Below, piece by piece: positions 36,101-44,327 of a stretch of 64,000 nucleotides of DNA; position 1 is the first letter of the stretch, and the number at the start of each line of letters is the position of its first letter. Origin of the DNA: BJHQ01 sp964654285 (GTDB lineage Bacteria; Planctomycetota; UBA11346); the NCBI GenBank assembly GCA_964654285.1, contig CAZZJC010000005.1, positions 91,133-155,132 of the forward strand, written 5' to 3'. The notes beneath the pieces were generated by a model. The model did not search any database. It was not told the origin of the DNA and saw nothing but the letters and a program-made list of their open reading frames with translations. The position numbers and the translations under genes are program-made.

Positions 36101-36330
36101 GCTCGACCTTCCTGGGCTCGCCTCCTGGCGCGGTGCGTTCGCGCCGCACGACGGCAGCGGGGATCATCTGTCCCAGCGATCGCATACCCGGCAGGCCTGG
36201 GACGCCAGGTTTCCCCTGACATCGCGGCCGCACCACGTAGCGTCCGCGACATGATCCGAAGTCCCGCGTTCCGCTGCCGCAGGCGAATGGCGCGTCCCGG
36301 TTCCGGCCCAGGCGGATTCGACCAGTCCCG

Positions 36331-38634
36331 ATGACCTCCGGCGACACGTCCGAACAGCACGCGAGCACTCCGCTGGTGCGCAGCCTGCTGCCGAGCCTGG
36401 CGGTCCTGGTCATCCTGCCGTTCTGCGCTGCGATGGCGCTGCTGTGGTTCCAGCACCAGCAGCGCATGCGCGCGCTCATCACCGAAGATGTCACGGAAAT
36501 CCGCAAGGATCTGGAATTGATCCTCAGCCTGGAGGCCACCGGCCTGGATTCCGCCATGCAGCCGATCGCGGCCGATGCCGGGGTCCAGAAGGCGCTGAAT
36601 TCCGCCGATGCGGATGGTCTGCTCGCCTGCTGGCAACCGGTCTTCTCCGCGATGCACCGTGACCACCGCGTCACGCACATGTACTTCCTCGACCGCGATC
36701 GCACCTGCCGTCTGCGGGTCCATGCCCCCGCCCAACGAGGAGATCGAGTCGACCGCTTCACCGTGCGCGAAGCGGAACGTACCGGCAAGACCGCCTACGG
36801 CCTGGAACTCGGGCCGCGCGGAACCTTCTCGCTGCGGGTGGTGCGTCCGGTTTTCGCCGACGGGAAGATCATCGGTTTCATCGAACTGGGCAAGGAGATC
36901 CAGGAGGCGCTGGGCGCGCTGCGCCGGCATCGCGAAATGTGGAACCAGATGGCGGTCATCATCAACAAGGGACGGCTGGATCAGCGCGCCTGGGAAGAGA
37001 GCCAGCTTCTGCTCGGCCGGGAGGCGGACTGGGATCGCATGCCGCACCACGTCGTCGTCTTCTCCTCGCAGGGCCATCTTCCCGATGCCTTCGCCGCCTG
37101 GGTGGCGGGAGCCGACACCTCGGTGCCGCATCAGGGCGATGGAGAGGTCCGGATCGGCGATCGGTTCTGGCGCATCGTGGGAACCCCGTTGCGGGATGCG
37201 GCGGGCGTCCGCGTCGGCGAAATGCTCGTGATGCGCGACATCACCATCGACCGCAAGGCGCTCGTCCAAGAGCTGGTCCTCGGCGGATCGGCGGGACTCC
37301 TGCTGCCGACGGTGGTGCTGGCCTTCGTCTACCGGTTGCTGACCAAGGCCGACCGGCGCATCCGGGCGCAACAGGCGAACCTGCGCAACGAACGCTGGCG
37401 CCTGGCCAACATCATCGAGGCGACCCGCGCCGGCACCTGGGAGTGGGATGTCATGACCGGTTCGGTCGTGGTCAGCGAACGCTGGGCCCAGATCCTCGGC
37501 TACACCAGCCAGGAGTTGGCGCCCATGAGCCGTGCCGCCTGGGAAGCGCTCTACCATCCGGACGACCTGGAATCCGCCAAGACGCTGCTCGAGCGGCATT
37601 TCTCCAATGAGCTCCCGTTTTTCGATCATCAATGCCGGCTCCGGCACAAGGATGGCCGCTGGATCTGGATCCACTGCCGCGGGCGGATCTCGACCCGGAG
37701 CATCGCCGGCCGACCGATGCTGATGTGCGGCACCCATTCGGACATCACCGCCCGCAAGGAGGGCGAAGCCGAGCGTGAACGCCTGACCAGATTGCAGCAG
37801 GCCAGCGAACTCTCGGAACTGATGCAGACCAACCGCCTGGTCGCGCTCGGCACGCTGATGGCGGGCCTGGCGCACGAGTTCAACCATCCGGCCCAGGTCG
37901 TGATCCTGAACCAGCGTTCCCTGCGCGACATCGTCGAAGCCTGCGTCGACGTGGCCAAGGACCGGCCGGGCAACGCGATCGGCCTGCTGACCTGGAACGA
38001 GGTCAGCGCCCTGGCCCCGACCCTCCTCGAGGACATGGAATCGGCGACCACCTACCTGCAAGAACTCATCGAGAACGTGCGCAGCTTCGCCAGTCCCAAC
38101 GACGAGGCCTGCGCGGTCATCGACCGCGCCACCCTGACCTCAATCGCCGTGGCCTCCCTGCGCCTGGTCGCGTCGTATGCCCGACGCAGCCAGGTCGCCC
38201 TGAGCAGTCCGTTGCTCGGCCTCGCCACCGGTCCGACCACCTGCTGCTGCCGTTTGCAGCAGGTGGTGGTGAACCTGCTCATCAACGCCATCCAGGCCAG
38301 CCAGCCCGGCGATACCGTCACGCTGGTGATGGAGCAGGATGACGCGGGAATCCGCCTGATCATCTGCGACCACGGGATAGGCATCGATCTGCGGGTGGTC
38401 GACCAGCTGGGCAGATCCATCGTCACCACCAAGGCCGATTCCGGCGGCAGCGGGCTCGGCCTGTTCATCAGCCACCACCTGGTGACCGGACTCGGAGGCA
38501 CGCTGACGCTGGCGCCCCGCCAGCCGCGTGGCACGCAGGCCTGCGTGGCCTTCAGCCAGCACACGACCCGGCCTGCCGCCCAGCAGATCGCCAGCCCGAC
38601 CACCGCTTCGGAGCATCCGCCGAGACCGTCATGA
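36331..38634 (+). CDS. Membrane sensor histidine kinase with Cache-like and PAS domains
   Basis: 767 residues. TM1 (~20-42) and TM2 (~308-332) enclose a ~265-residue periplasmic domain that looks like a double Cache sensor ('VVRPVFADGKIIGFIELG', 'RIVGTPLRDAAGVRVGEML'). A PAS fold (~355-480, ending 'MLMCGTHSDITARKEGE') is followed by a phosphoacceptor helix with His515 in 'LMAGLAHEFNHPAQ' and a HATPase with 'VVNLLINAIQAS', 'ICDHGIGID' and 'GGSGLGLFISHHLV'. Its stop overlaps the response-regulator start as ATGA, so they form one two-component system. The signal is unknown; redox or electron-acceptor sensing is an inference from the neighbourhood. Confidence 0.9.
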   Translation: MTSGDTSEQHASTPLVRSLLPSLAVLVILPFCAAMALLWFQHQQRMRALITEDVTEIRKDLELILSLEATGLDSAMQPIAADAGVQKALNSADADGLLACWQPVFSAMHRDHRVTHMYFLDRDRTCRLRVHAPAQRGDRVDRFTVREAERTGKTAYGLELGPRGTFSLRVVRPVFADGKIIGFIELGKEIQEALGALRRHREMWNQMAVIINKGRLDQRAWEESQLLLGREADWDRMPHHVVVFSSQGHLPDAFAAWVAGADTSVPHQGDGEVRIGDRFWRIVGTPLRDAAGVRVGEMLVMRDITIDRKALVQELVLGGSAGLLLPTVVLAFVYRLLTKADRRIRAQQANLRNERWRLANIIEATRAGTWEWDVMTGSVVVSERWAQILGYTSQELAPMSRAAWEALYHPDDLESAKTLLERHFSNELPFFDHQCRLRHKDGRWIWIHCRGRISTRSIAGRPMLMCGTHSDITARKEGEAERERLTRLQQASELSELMQTNRLVALGTLMAGLAHEFNHPAQVVILNQRSLRDIVEACVDVAKDRPGNAIGLLTWNEVSALAPTLLEDMESATTYLQELIENVRSFASPNDEACAVIDRATLTSIAVASLRLVASYARRSQVALSSPLLGLATGPTTCCCRLQQVVVNLLINAIQASQPGDTVTLVMEQDDAGIRLIICDHGIGIDLRVVDQLGRSIVTTKADSGGSGLGLFISHHLVTGLGGTLTLAPRQPRGTQACVAFSQHTTRPAAQQIASPTTASEHPPRPS

Positions 38635-39164
38635 ACTTCCTGATCGTCGAAGACGAGACCGCCGCCAGTCGCGCCCTGAGCACCACCCTCGCCATCCAGG
38701 GACTCGGTCGCAGCGAAGCCGTCTTCACGGCCGATGACGCCCGTCGCGCGATGCGGGCGAAATCCTACGAGATCGTCTTCCTCGACATCAACCTGCCGGA
38801 ACCGGTGGGCGAGATCCTGCTCAAGGAGTTCCTCGCCATGCGCCCGGCCCAGGCGGTGGTGGTGGTCACCGGCCTGAACGAAGCCGACATCGCGGTCCGC
38901 TGCCTGCAGGCGGGCGCGCGCGACTATCTCACCAAGCCGTATTCGGCCGTCCGGATCAGCGAAGCGGTGGCGCGCGCACGCCAGCCGAAGTCCACCCTGG
39001 TCGCCCCGGACGGCCAGCTGCCCAGCGTCGACGACGTCACCGACGCCGTGATCGAAGCGGCCCTCGAACGCAGCGAGGGGAATCTCACCCAGGCGGCCCT
39101 GATGATCGGCATGTCGCGCTCGGGACTGGTCAAGCGGCGGGCAAAGCGGATGAACGGAGCCTGA
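38631..39164 (+). CDS. Response regulator with Fis-type HTH (RegA/PrrA-like layout)
   Basis: 177 residues. The receiver (1-118) has Asp52 as phosphoacceptor in 'IVFLDINLPEP', the conserved Thr in 'VVVVTGL' and Lys in 'DYLTKPYS'. A Pro-rich linker leads to a Fis-type helix-turn-helix ('AALERSEGNLTQAALMIGMS'). There is no sigma54 AAA domain, so the layout is that of the redox regulators RegA/PrrA/ActR. It overlaps the kinase gene by 4 bp. The targets are unknown. Confidence 0.88.
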   Translation: MNFLIVEDETAASRALSTTLAIQGLGRSEAVFTADDARRAMRAKSYEIVFLDINLPEPVGEILLKEFLAMRPAQAVVVVTGLNEADIAVRCLQAGARDYLTKPYSAVRISEAVARARQPKSTLVAPDGQLPSVDDVTDAVIEAALERSEGNLTQAALMIGMSRSGLVKRRAKRMNGA

Positions 39165-39529
39165 TTCCGGAACGACCCGGTTGGCCGGACGCGCAACGAG
39201 TCCGACTGCATGCGATCCCGCCGCAAATGAGTACAGGCGCGGAAATGCAGGCGGAAGGACATATCCTGACCATGCATCCACGATCCCGAGTGGGGCATCG
39301 ATCGGCCCTGGAATCTACGCTGGGAATAGTTGATGGACAGCTTGCGCAACAGCGATTCCAACGCTTGACCAGGGAAGAAATCTGGGGTAACCCTGGCTGA
39401 ATGAATTCTCGTTTGAATCAACATGCCTCCAGATGGATGGCGACGAGGCAGCGAACACGCCCAATCCGGCACCCACCAGCCAGGCTTGAGCAAACCTCGT
39501 CTTTCCCCTGAACGACGCGAAGGAATCCC
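39165..39529. other. 365-bp gap without a supported gene
   Basis: This lies between the response regulator and the DUF3365 gene and is lower in GC. GAAGGAA just before 39530 is the ribosome site of the next gene. Short open frames here have no recognisable product. A promoter for the heme protein/chemoreceptor pair is expected here, but I cannot choose one. Confidence 0.45.
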
Positions 39530-40309
39530 ATGCCCACCCCCATCCGCCTCGCCCTGCTTTCCCTCCTGGCCATCAGTGGCCTGCTCACGGCAGAGAATCC
39601 GGTTCCGCCGGCAGGCGCAGGATCGACGATGGCGGATGAGAACTCGGTGCTGGCCAGGCAATTGGCCTACATCCTCTATGCGGCGGAAAAAGTCGTCTCG
39701 GACAACCAGGAACTCATAGATGATCCCGCGAAAGGGGACAAGGGGCTGACCGCCGACGTGGTGCTGGCGAAGGCCGCCAAGTATTACCAGGAGTTCGCCA
39801 AGGAGCCCATGCCCTCATCGGAAGGGGAGACCCGGCACGCCCGCTGCGTCCGCACCCTGCTGACCATCATCCGGGCGACGATCGACAAGGCGCAGCCCCT
39901 GATCAACGAAGCCGGCAAGGGCTACAAGAGCTTCATTTCACCGGTATTCACCGACCAGGTGGCGCGCGAGTTCTGCCGCACCATGGAAGGGGTCGCGGTC
40001 ATCCGGATCACGGCCCCGACCGAGCTGCTGCGCAACCGCCGGCACAAGCCGGATGAATGGGAGAAGAACGTGCTGTACAACCAGTTCAAAGCGGCGACCT
40101 GGGAAAAGGGCAAGACGGTTGCCGAAAAGGTAGAGTACAAGGGCAAGGCCGGCACGCGCTTCATCGTACCGCAGTACTACGAACAGGCCTGTCTGAAATG
40201 CCATGGCGAACCGAAGGGCGAGCGCGACATGAACGGCGGGGTGAAGGAAGGCGGCAAGCTGGGCGACCTGGGCGGCGCCATCAGCGTGGTCATCTTCGAC
40301 GCGAAATGA
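39530..40309 (+). CDS. Periplasmic c-type heme protein, DUF3365/Tll0287-like
   Basis: 259 residues with a signal peptide (1-20, 'LALLSLLAISGLLTAEN'). The domain matches the Tll0287/DUF3365 type: a PAS-like fold with helical insertions, 'RHARCVRTLL', 'DEWEKNVLYNQF', and a C-terminal heme site 'CLKCHGEPKG' (Cys221, Cys224, His225). In many bacteria this domain is fused to a kinase or chemoreceptor as a heme-based redox or gas sensor. Here it stands alone, 10 bp before a chemoreceptor gene, so it may be that receptor's soluble sensor. Confidence 0.8.
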   Translation: MPTPIRLALLSLLAISGLLTAENPVPPAGAGSTMADENSVLARQLAYILYAAEKVVSDNQELIDDPAKGDKGLTADVVLAKAAKYYQEFAKEPMPSSEGETRHARCVRTLLTIIRATIDKAQPLINEAGKGYKSFISPVFTDQVAREFCRTMEGVAVIRITAPTELLRNRRHKPDEWEKNVLYNQFKAATWEKGKTVAEKVEYKGKAGTRFIVPQYYEQACLKCHGEPKGERDMNGGVKEGGKLGDLGGAISVVIFDAK

Positions 40310-40319
40310 CGGCTCTTCC

Positions 40320-42080
40320 ATGCGGTTCTATAACCTGTCCATCCGCCTGAAGATCCTCATCGTCAATGTCGGCGTGACCATGCTGTGCCTCGCGCCGCTG
40401 GGGCTCATACCGATAAAGCTCCAGGGTTTCTCCAGCAACATGGAGGCCCAGGTGCAACGCAACGCGCAGCAGGACGCGCTCGCGCAGGAGCAGAGCCGCC
40501 TGATGGACGTCCAGTCCAGGCTGCTCGATGAGCAGTTGCGCCTGCAGGATGAGCGCAGCCGGGTGGACGAGATCCTGGACCAGACCAACGAGGCGACCAT
40601 CCGCTGTCTGTACCTGACCTACTGGCTGACCGATCTCGCCCTGAGCATGCAGCAGGAGGCCGAACGCGAGGCCAAGGCGAATCTCGCGGCGCTCACCAAG
40701 GCCCTGGACCGCCTGCAGAAGGAGGATCCGACATCAGTGGCAGCGGTGAAGAATCACGCGGCCCAATTCGAAAAGACCATGCTGGAAGCCGTCGAAAGCT
40801 ATACCGACGAAAACCGGGTGATGGGCAACTCCAAGGCCGCCTTGGCGCGGGCGCAGGCGAACAAGGCGATGGCGACCTTGACCGCGATGCAGAACCGTTC
40901 GCAGAAGCGCATGGCGGATATTTCGCATCAGCTCACCGCGACCAATGCCCGCATCCGCGAGGCGGAGGAGAAGATCGCCACCGCGAGCAAGCAGATGGGC
41001 GACGCGCGCAGCGCCGTCGGAGACGCGACCAGCCGCCTCGCCTCGGGCAAGCAGGAACTCCAGGTATGGACGATCATCTGCGCGGTGGTCGCGCTGACGC
41101 TCAGCATCGTGATCTCCAGGTGGCTGGCGAATTCCCTGACCCGACGCATGTCCCGGACATTGACCGCGCTCGAGGTGGTCGCCGCCGGCGACCTGACCCG
41201 GCACGACAAGAAGGATGCCGACGACGAGATGGGCAGGATGACCACCACCCTGAACGCCACGGTGGACGGATTGCGCACCATGGTCAAGGGGATCAACGAG
41301 AACGCCAGCGGCATCGCCGTGGCCGCGCAAGGCTTGACGGCGGTGAGCACCCAGATGACCGGCAACGCCAAGACCGCGTCCGACCAGGCCGACCAGGCGG
41401 CCACCGCAGCGACCGGGGTCGCCTCCAGCATCCAGACCTGCGCCTCGGGCATCGAGGAGATGAGCGCCAGCGTCGTCGAGATCTCCCAGACCACCGTCCA
41501 GGCGGCGAGCATCGCCCAGGAGGGAGTCTCGGCCGTGCGCGAGGCGGACGCCACCATGGGCCGCCTGGGGACCTCCTCCGCCGAGATCGGGTCCATCGTC
41601 AGCCTCATCACCTCCATCGCCGAACAGACGAACCTGCTGGCGCTGAATGCCACGATCGAGGCGGCCCGGGCCGGGGAATCCGGGCGCGGCTTCGCCGTCG
41701 TCGCCGGTGAGGTCAAGAATCTCGCGCGTCAGACCAGCGAGGCCACCGCCGACATCGGCCGTCGCGTGGCGACCATCCAGTCCGATTCGACCTCGGCCCA
41801 GGCCGCCTTGCAGCGGATCAGCGAGATCGTCAACAAGATCAACGAATTGCAGAGTTCGATCGCGGCGGCGGTCGAGGAGCAGTCGGTCACGACCAAGGAG
41901 ATCAGCCGGAATCTCAGCGAGGTCGCCAAGGCGGGATCGGACATCTCGCAGAACGTCAATGTCGTCGCCAGCGCCGCCAAGGAATCCTCGATCGGCGCCA
42001 GGGATACGCTCAAGGCGGCCACCGACCTGGCCAGGCTTGCCGAGGAACTCCGGAAATCCGTCGGTCGCTTCCAGACCTGA
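40320..42080 (+). CDS. Methyl-accepting chemotaxis protein with helical sensor region
   Basis: 586 residues. TM1 (~12-32) and TM2 (~245-265) flank ~210 residues that are almost wholly helical, with a Gln/Arg/Leu-rich coiled coil ('LMDVQSRLLDEQLRLQDE') instead of a Cache or PAS domain. HAMP ('SRTLTALEVVAAGDLTR') and the signalling hairpin follow, with the conserved tip 'SIAEQTNLLALNATIEAARA'. It would control CheA in the cytoplasm. Co-transcription with the heme protein just upstream suggests a two-part receptor. No che genes are in the window. Confidence 0.9.
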   Translation: MRFYNLSIRLKILIVNVGVTMLCLAPLGLIPIKLQGFSSNMEAQVQRNAQQDALAQEQSRLMDVQSRLLDEQLRLQDERSRVDEILDQTNEATIRCLYLTYWLTDLALSMQQEAEREAKANLAALTKALDRLQKEDPTSVAAVKNHAAQFEKTMLEAVESYTDENRVMGNSKAALARAQANKAMATLTAMQNRSQKRMADISHQLTATNARIREAEEKIATASKQMGDARSAVGDATSRLASGKQELQVWTIICAVVALTLSIVISRWLANSLTRRMSRTLTALEVVAAGDLTRHDKKDADDEMGRMTTTLNATVDGLRTMVKGINENASGIAVAAQGLTAVSTQMTGNAKTASDQADQAATAATGVASSIQTCASGIEEMSASVVEISQTTVQAASIAQEGVSAVREADATMGRLGTSSAEIGSIVSLITSIAEQTNLLALNATIEAARAGESGRGFAVVAGEVKNLARQTSEATADIGRRVATIQSDSTSAQAALQRISEIVNKINELQSSIAAAVEEQSVTTKEISRNLSEVAKAGSDISQNVNVVASAAKESSIGARDTLKAATDLARLAEELRKSVGRFQT

Positions 42081-42111
42081 CCATAGTACCGCCCAAGCCG
42101 TCCTTTCCCGG

Positions 42112-43257
42112 CTATGGGTCAGGTTTGCCGACCCGGTAGGTTCCTTCATACAGAAGCTCGATGGTCGTCCCGAGACGGAAACACGACACACGGTAGGAAC
42201 CGGGAGTCCAAGCGTCCGCAACCTGGTAGTAGACATGGTTCCAGCGGCGTCCGGCGACCAGGGGAAGGTAGTCCAAGCAGACCAGGGCGCCCGAGAGCTC
42301 TTCGTTCCAGCGCACCAGAACTCCGGCTTCGCTTCGACTCAGCGACCCGGCATCGAGACAGGCGTAGATCCTGCGTTCATCGACGCGGAAGAGGGTACGT
42401 GAGCGTTCCGGCCCGCCTTGCGTGTCGATCGCCGTGGCGAAGCACACCGTCTGCGGTGGTGACGTGGTCGCTGCGGCCGTGCCACCGAGCGCGATCTCGA
42501 CCAGGGATGTGACCAGCGGACCGACGTCGCCGGCCTGGGCGAAACGGCCCTGCGGAATGCCGAGCAGCTCCTCGACCTTCCGCGCGATGACCGGGGCGGG
42601 CAGGGCGGCGATGGCCTCCTGCCGGTCGGCTGGGGTCAACTGGTGATAGAGGCTGAGCGCTTCCAGAGGAGAGACCGCATCGACGACGCCCTGGATCTCC
42701 TCCGGCGGACAGGCGCGGATCCGCGTCAGCAACGCCTTGCCGGCTGGACTGAGCCGCGTTGGAACAGCCGGCGCGGCTGCAGCGACCGGCGTGCAGACCG
42801 CACTGGCCGCATCCGGACTCATGGGCGTGATCGCAGGCGCCTCCGGCACGGGGGCTGGCGGCGATTTCACGGGGGCACGAAGCGCCAGGCGGACGCCGGT
42901 GACAACCACGAGGAGGATCAGCAGCACCAGCACGGTCCGCTCGGCCGCAGTCCAAGCACGATCGCGGCCGCTTCCAAAGAACTTCCCCGCTGCGCGGGGT
43001 TCCGGCTGCGCCGGAAGAGTCGGCTTCGCCGTCCCAAGTTCTTGTTTGTCCGGGGGCTGCCCGCCCCCGTAACGCGCCTTCGGCGCTCCCCCGTGAGCAG
43101 CCTGAGGGCTGCTTCCAAAGAACTTCCCCGCTGCGCGGGGTTCCGGCTGCGCCGGAAGAGTCGGCTTCGCCGTCCCAAGTTCTTGTTTGTCCGGGGGCTG
43201 CCCGCCCCCGTAACGCGCCTTCGGCGCCCCCCCGTGAGCAGCCTGAGGGCTGCTCAT
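42112..43257 (-). CDS. Single-pass membrane protein with two in-frame 47-residue repeats
   Basis: 381 residues. Residues ~3-96 are two identical 47-residue blocks ('SSPQAAHGGAPKARYGGGQP...') encoded by two tandem copies of the six-hairpin repeat. One helix ('ERTVLVLLILLVVVTGVRLA', ~108-128) and a Pro-rich linker follow, then a helical HEAT-like part ('LTPADRQEAIAALPAPVIAR') and a C-terminal beta part ('HVYYQVADAWTPGSYRVSC'). The ATG overlaps the previous stop (ATGA), and that junction lies in the repeat edge. No other in-frame ATG precedes the helix, so the repeats now supply the N-terminus. Function unknown. Confidence 0.65.
   Translation of the reverse strand: MSSPQAAHGGAPKARYGGGQPPDKQELGTAKPTLPAQPEPRAAGKFFGSSPQAAHGGAPKARYGGGQPPDKQELGTAKPTLPAQPEPRAAGKFFGSGRDRAWTAAERTVLVLLILLVVVTGVRLALRAPVKSPPAPVPEAPAITPMSPDAASAVCTPVAAAAPAVPTRLSPAGKALLTRIRACPPEEIQGVVDAVSPLEALSLYHQLTPADRQEAIAALPAPVIARKVEELLGIPQGRFAQAGDVGPLVTSLVEIALGGTAAATTSPPQTVCFATAIDTQGGPERSRTLFRVDERRIYACLDAGSLSRSEAGVLVRWNEELSGALVCLDYLPLVAGRRWNHVYYQVADAWTPGSYRVSCFRLGTTIELLYEGTYRVGKPDP
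42971..43111. repeat. Six-hairpin repeat, tandem copy 1 (141 bp, inside CDS)
   Basis: This is a 141-bp unit (exactly 47 codons) directly followed by a second unit at 43112. It carries the same six hairpins as the 23619-23763 copy. It differs from its neighbour by one base (a synonymous Gly codon), so both copies encode the same 47 residues. Confidence 0.92.
43112..43256. repeat. Six-hairpin repeat, tandem copy 2 (at gene junction)
   Basis: The second tandem unit, extended to the TCA that forms the TGA stop of the upstream 270-residue gene on the minus strand. The same edge forms the start codon of the 381-residue protein by adding one A (ATGA). It is almost identical to the solitary copy at 23619-23763. 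Confidence 0.92.
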
Positions 43258-44066
43258 GGCTCACCTTTCCCGTCGCCCGTCGCATCCTGCCTGGCAGGTC
43301 GCCTGAAATCCGGATAGGCGGAATAGCGCTCGATCTCGGATGCGGTTGCGGTCGCGATCAAAGCGTCCGCCGCGACGCGGCGCAGCCCCACCGGAACGGC
43401 CTGGTCCCGACCCCAGGCGAGTCGCTCCAAGGTCAACCGCACGACCGGTTCGTCGACCCGTTTGCACAAATAGTCCATGGCGAAGGCCGGGACGGAGACG
43501 CCTTCCGGCCGCGAGCGGTCTGGCAGGGAGGTGATGGCCTGGACGAAGAACGGGAGGGACCGCCTCCGATCGGTATCGAAGAGGGCGCGCAGCAACGCCA
43601 CCTGCCTGCTGGGGTCGCCATCCGCCTTCAGGATGGCCTCAGCCTGGCGCTCCAATTCCCGGTCATCCTTGTAGGCCAGCGCCAGGAACTCGGCATGAAG
43701 GGCCTTCTCATTCCTTCCGCGGTGTTGCACAGAGGCCGGCGCGGCCTCCGTCGCCCGTGGCCGGGGTTGATCCGCCTCCGGTTTCGCTCTGCCTGGGGTG
43801 AACACCTGGTCGAGAAGCATGCGGAAACCAGCATCCGGAGTTTCTGCAGCCGGAGCGCCCCCCTGCCCGTGCCCCTCATCGGCGGTAATCCGCGTTGGCG
43901 GCGGGCGAATCTGACCACCTACGGGACTCTTGCCGGCTTCCAATTCCGCTGGAAGCGGCGCCACCGCCGCTCCGCGACCGGTAGGCAGCCCTATGAGGTT
44001 CCATGCGCCGAGCAGCAGGATCGCGATCGACAGGAGCACGAACCTGGGCCCCAGAAGACGATTCAC
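43254..44066 (-). CDS. Single-pass membrane protein with HEAT-like C-terminus
   Basis: 270 residues from a GTG at 44066 with a very strong AGGGGGGA five bases upstream; the longer frame has no such site. One helix near the N-terminus ('RFVLLSIAILLLGAWNLIGL') precedes a long Pro/Ala-rich linker and helical repeats ('LERQAEAILKADGDPSRQVALL', 'DYLCKRVDEPVVRLTLERLA') that look HEAT-like. It resembles the next protein in layout, so the two may be partners. It lies 261 bp after the decaheme gene on the same strand. Function unknown. Confidence 0.6.
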   Translation of the reverse strand: MNRLLGPRFVLLSIAILLLGAWNLIGLPTGRGAAVAPLPAELEAGKSPVGGQIRPPPTRITADEGHGQGGAPAAETPDAGFRMLLDQVFTPGRAKPEADQPRPRATEAAPASVQHRGRNEKALHAEFLALAYKDDRELERQAEAILKADGDPSRQVALLRALFDTDRRRSLPFFVQAITSLPDRSRPEGVSVPAFAMDYLCKRVDEPVVRLTLERLAWGRDQAVPVGLRRVAADALIATATASEIERYSAYPDFRRPARQDATGDGKGEP

Positions 44067-44327
44067 GATTCCCCCCTGACATTCCCACCGGTTCTCGCCA
44101 GCTGTCGCAGCGTCGTGCGGATGGTTTGGGCCAAGCCGTTGCACCGGATCACAGGTCGTTTCGAGCTGGCGCAGCGACAGTCCAGGACCGGCGCAGAAGC
44201 GGCATGCAGACGACGGCTCAGGCGGAGCGGTTCCATGGTCGCTCCTAAGGTCAGCCGGATGCAGGGGAAATCCAGGGATCAAGCCGTCAGCTTGCCGGCG
44301 GACGCCGGGATATCCCCTGATCCTGGT

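Noticed and set aside
42971..43256. CRISPR array
   Set aside because: There are only two adjacent 141-bp units with no unique spacers, and the same unit occurs singly elsewhere; no cas genes are present.
44067..44327. Small gene between the decaheme cytochrome and the 270-residue protein
   Set aside because: Upstream extension of the 270-residue frame lacks a signal or ribosome site, whereas the GTG at 44066 has a very strong one.
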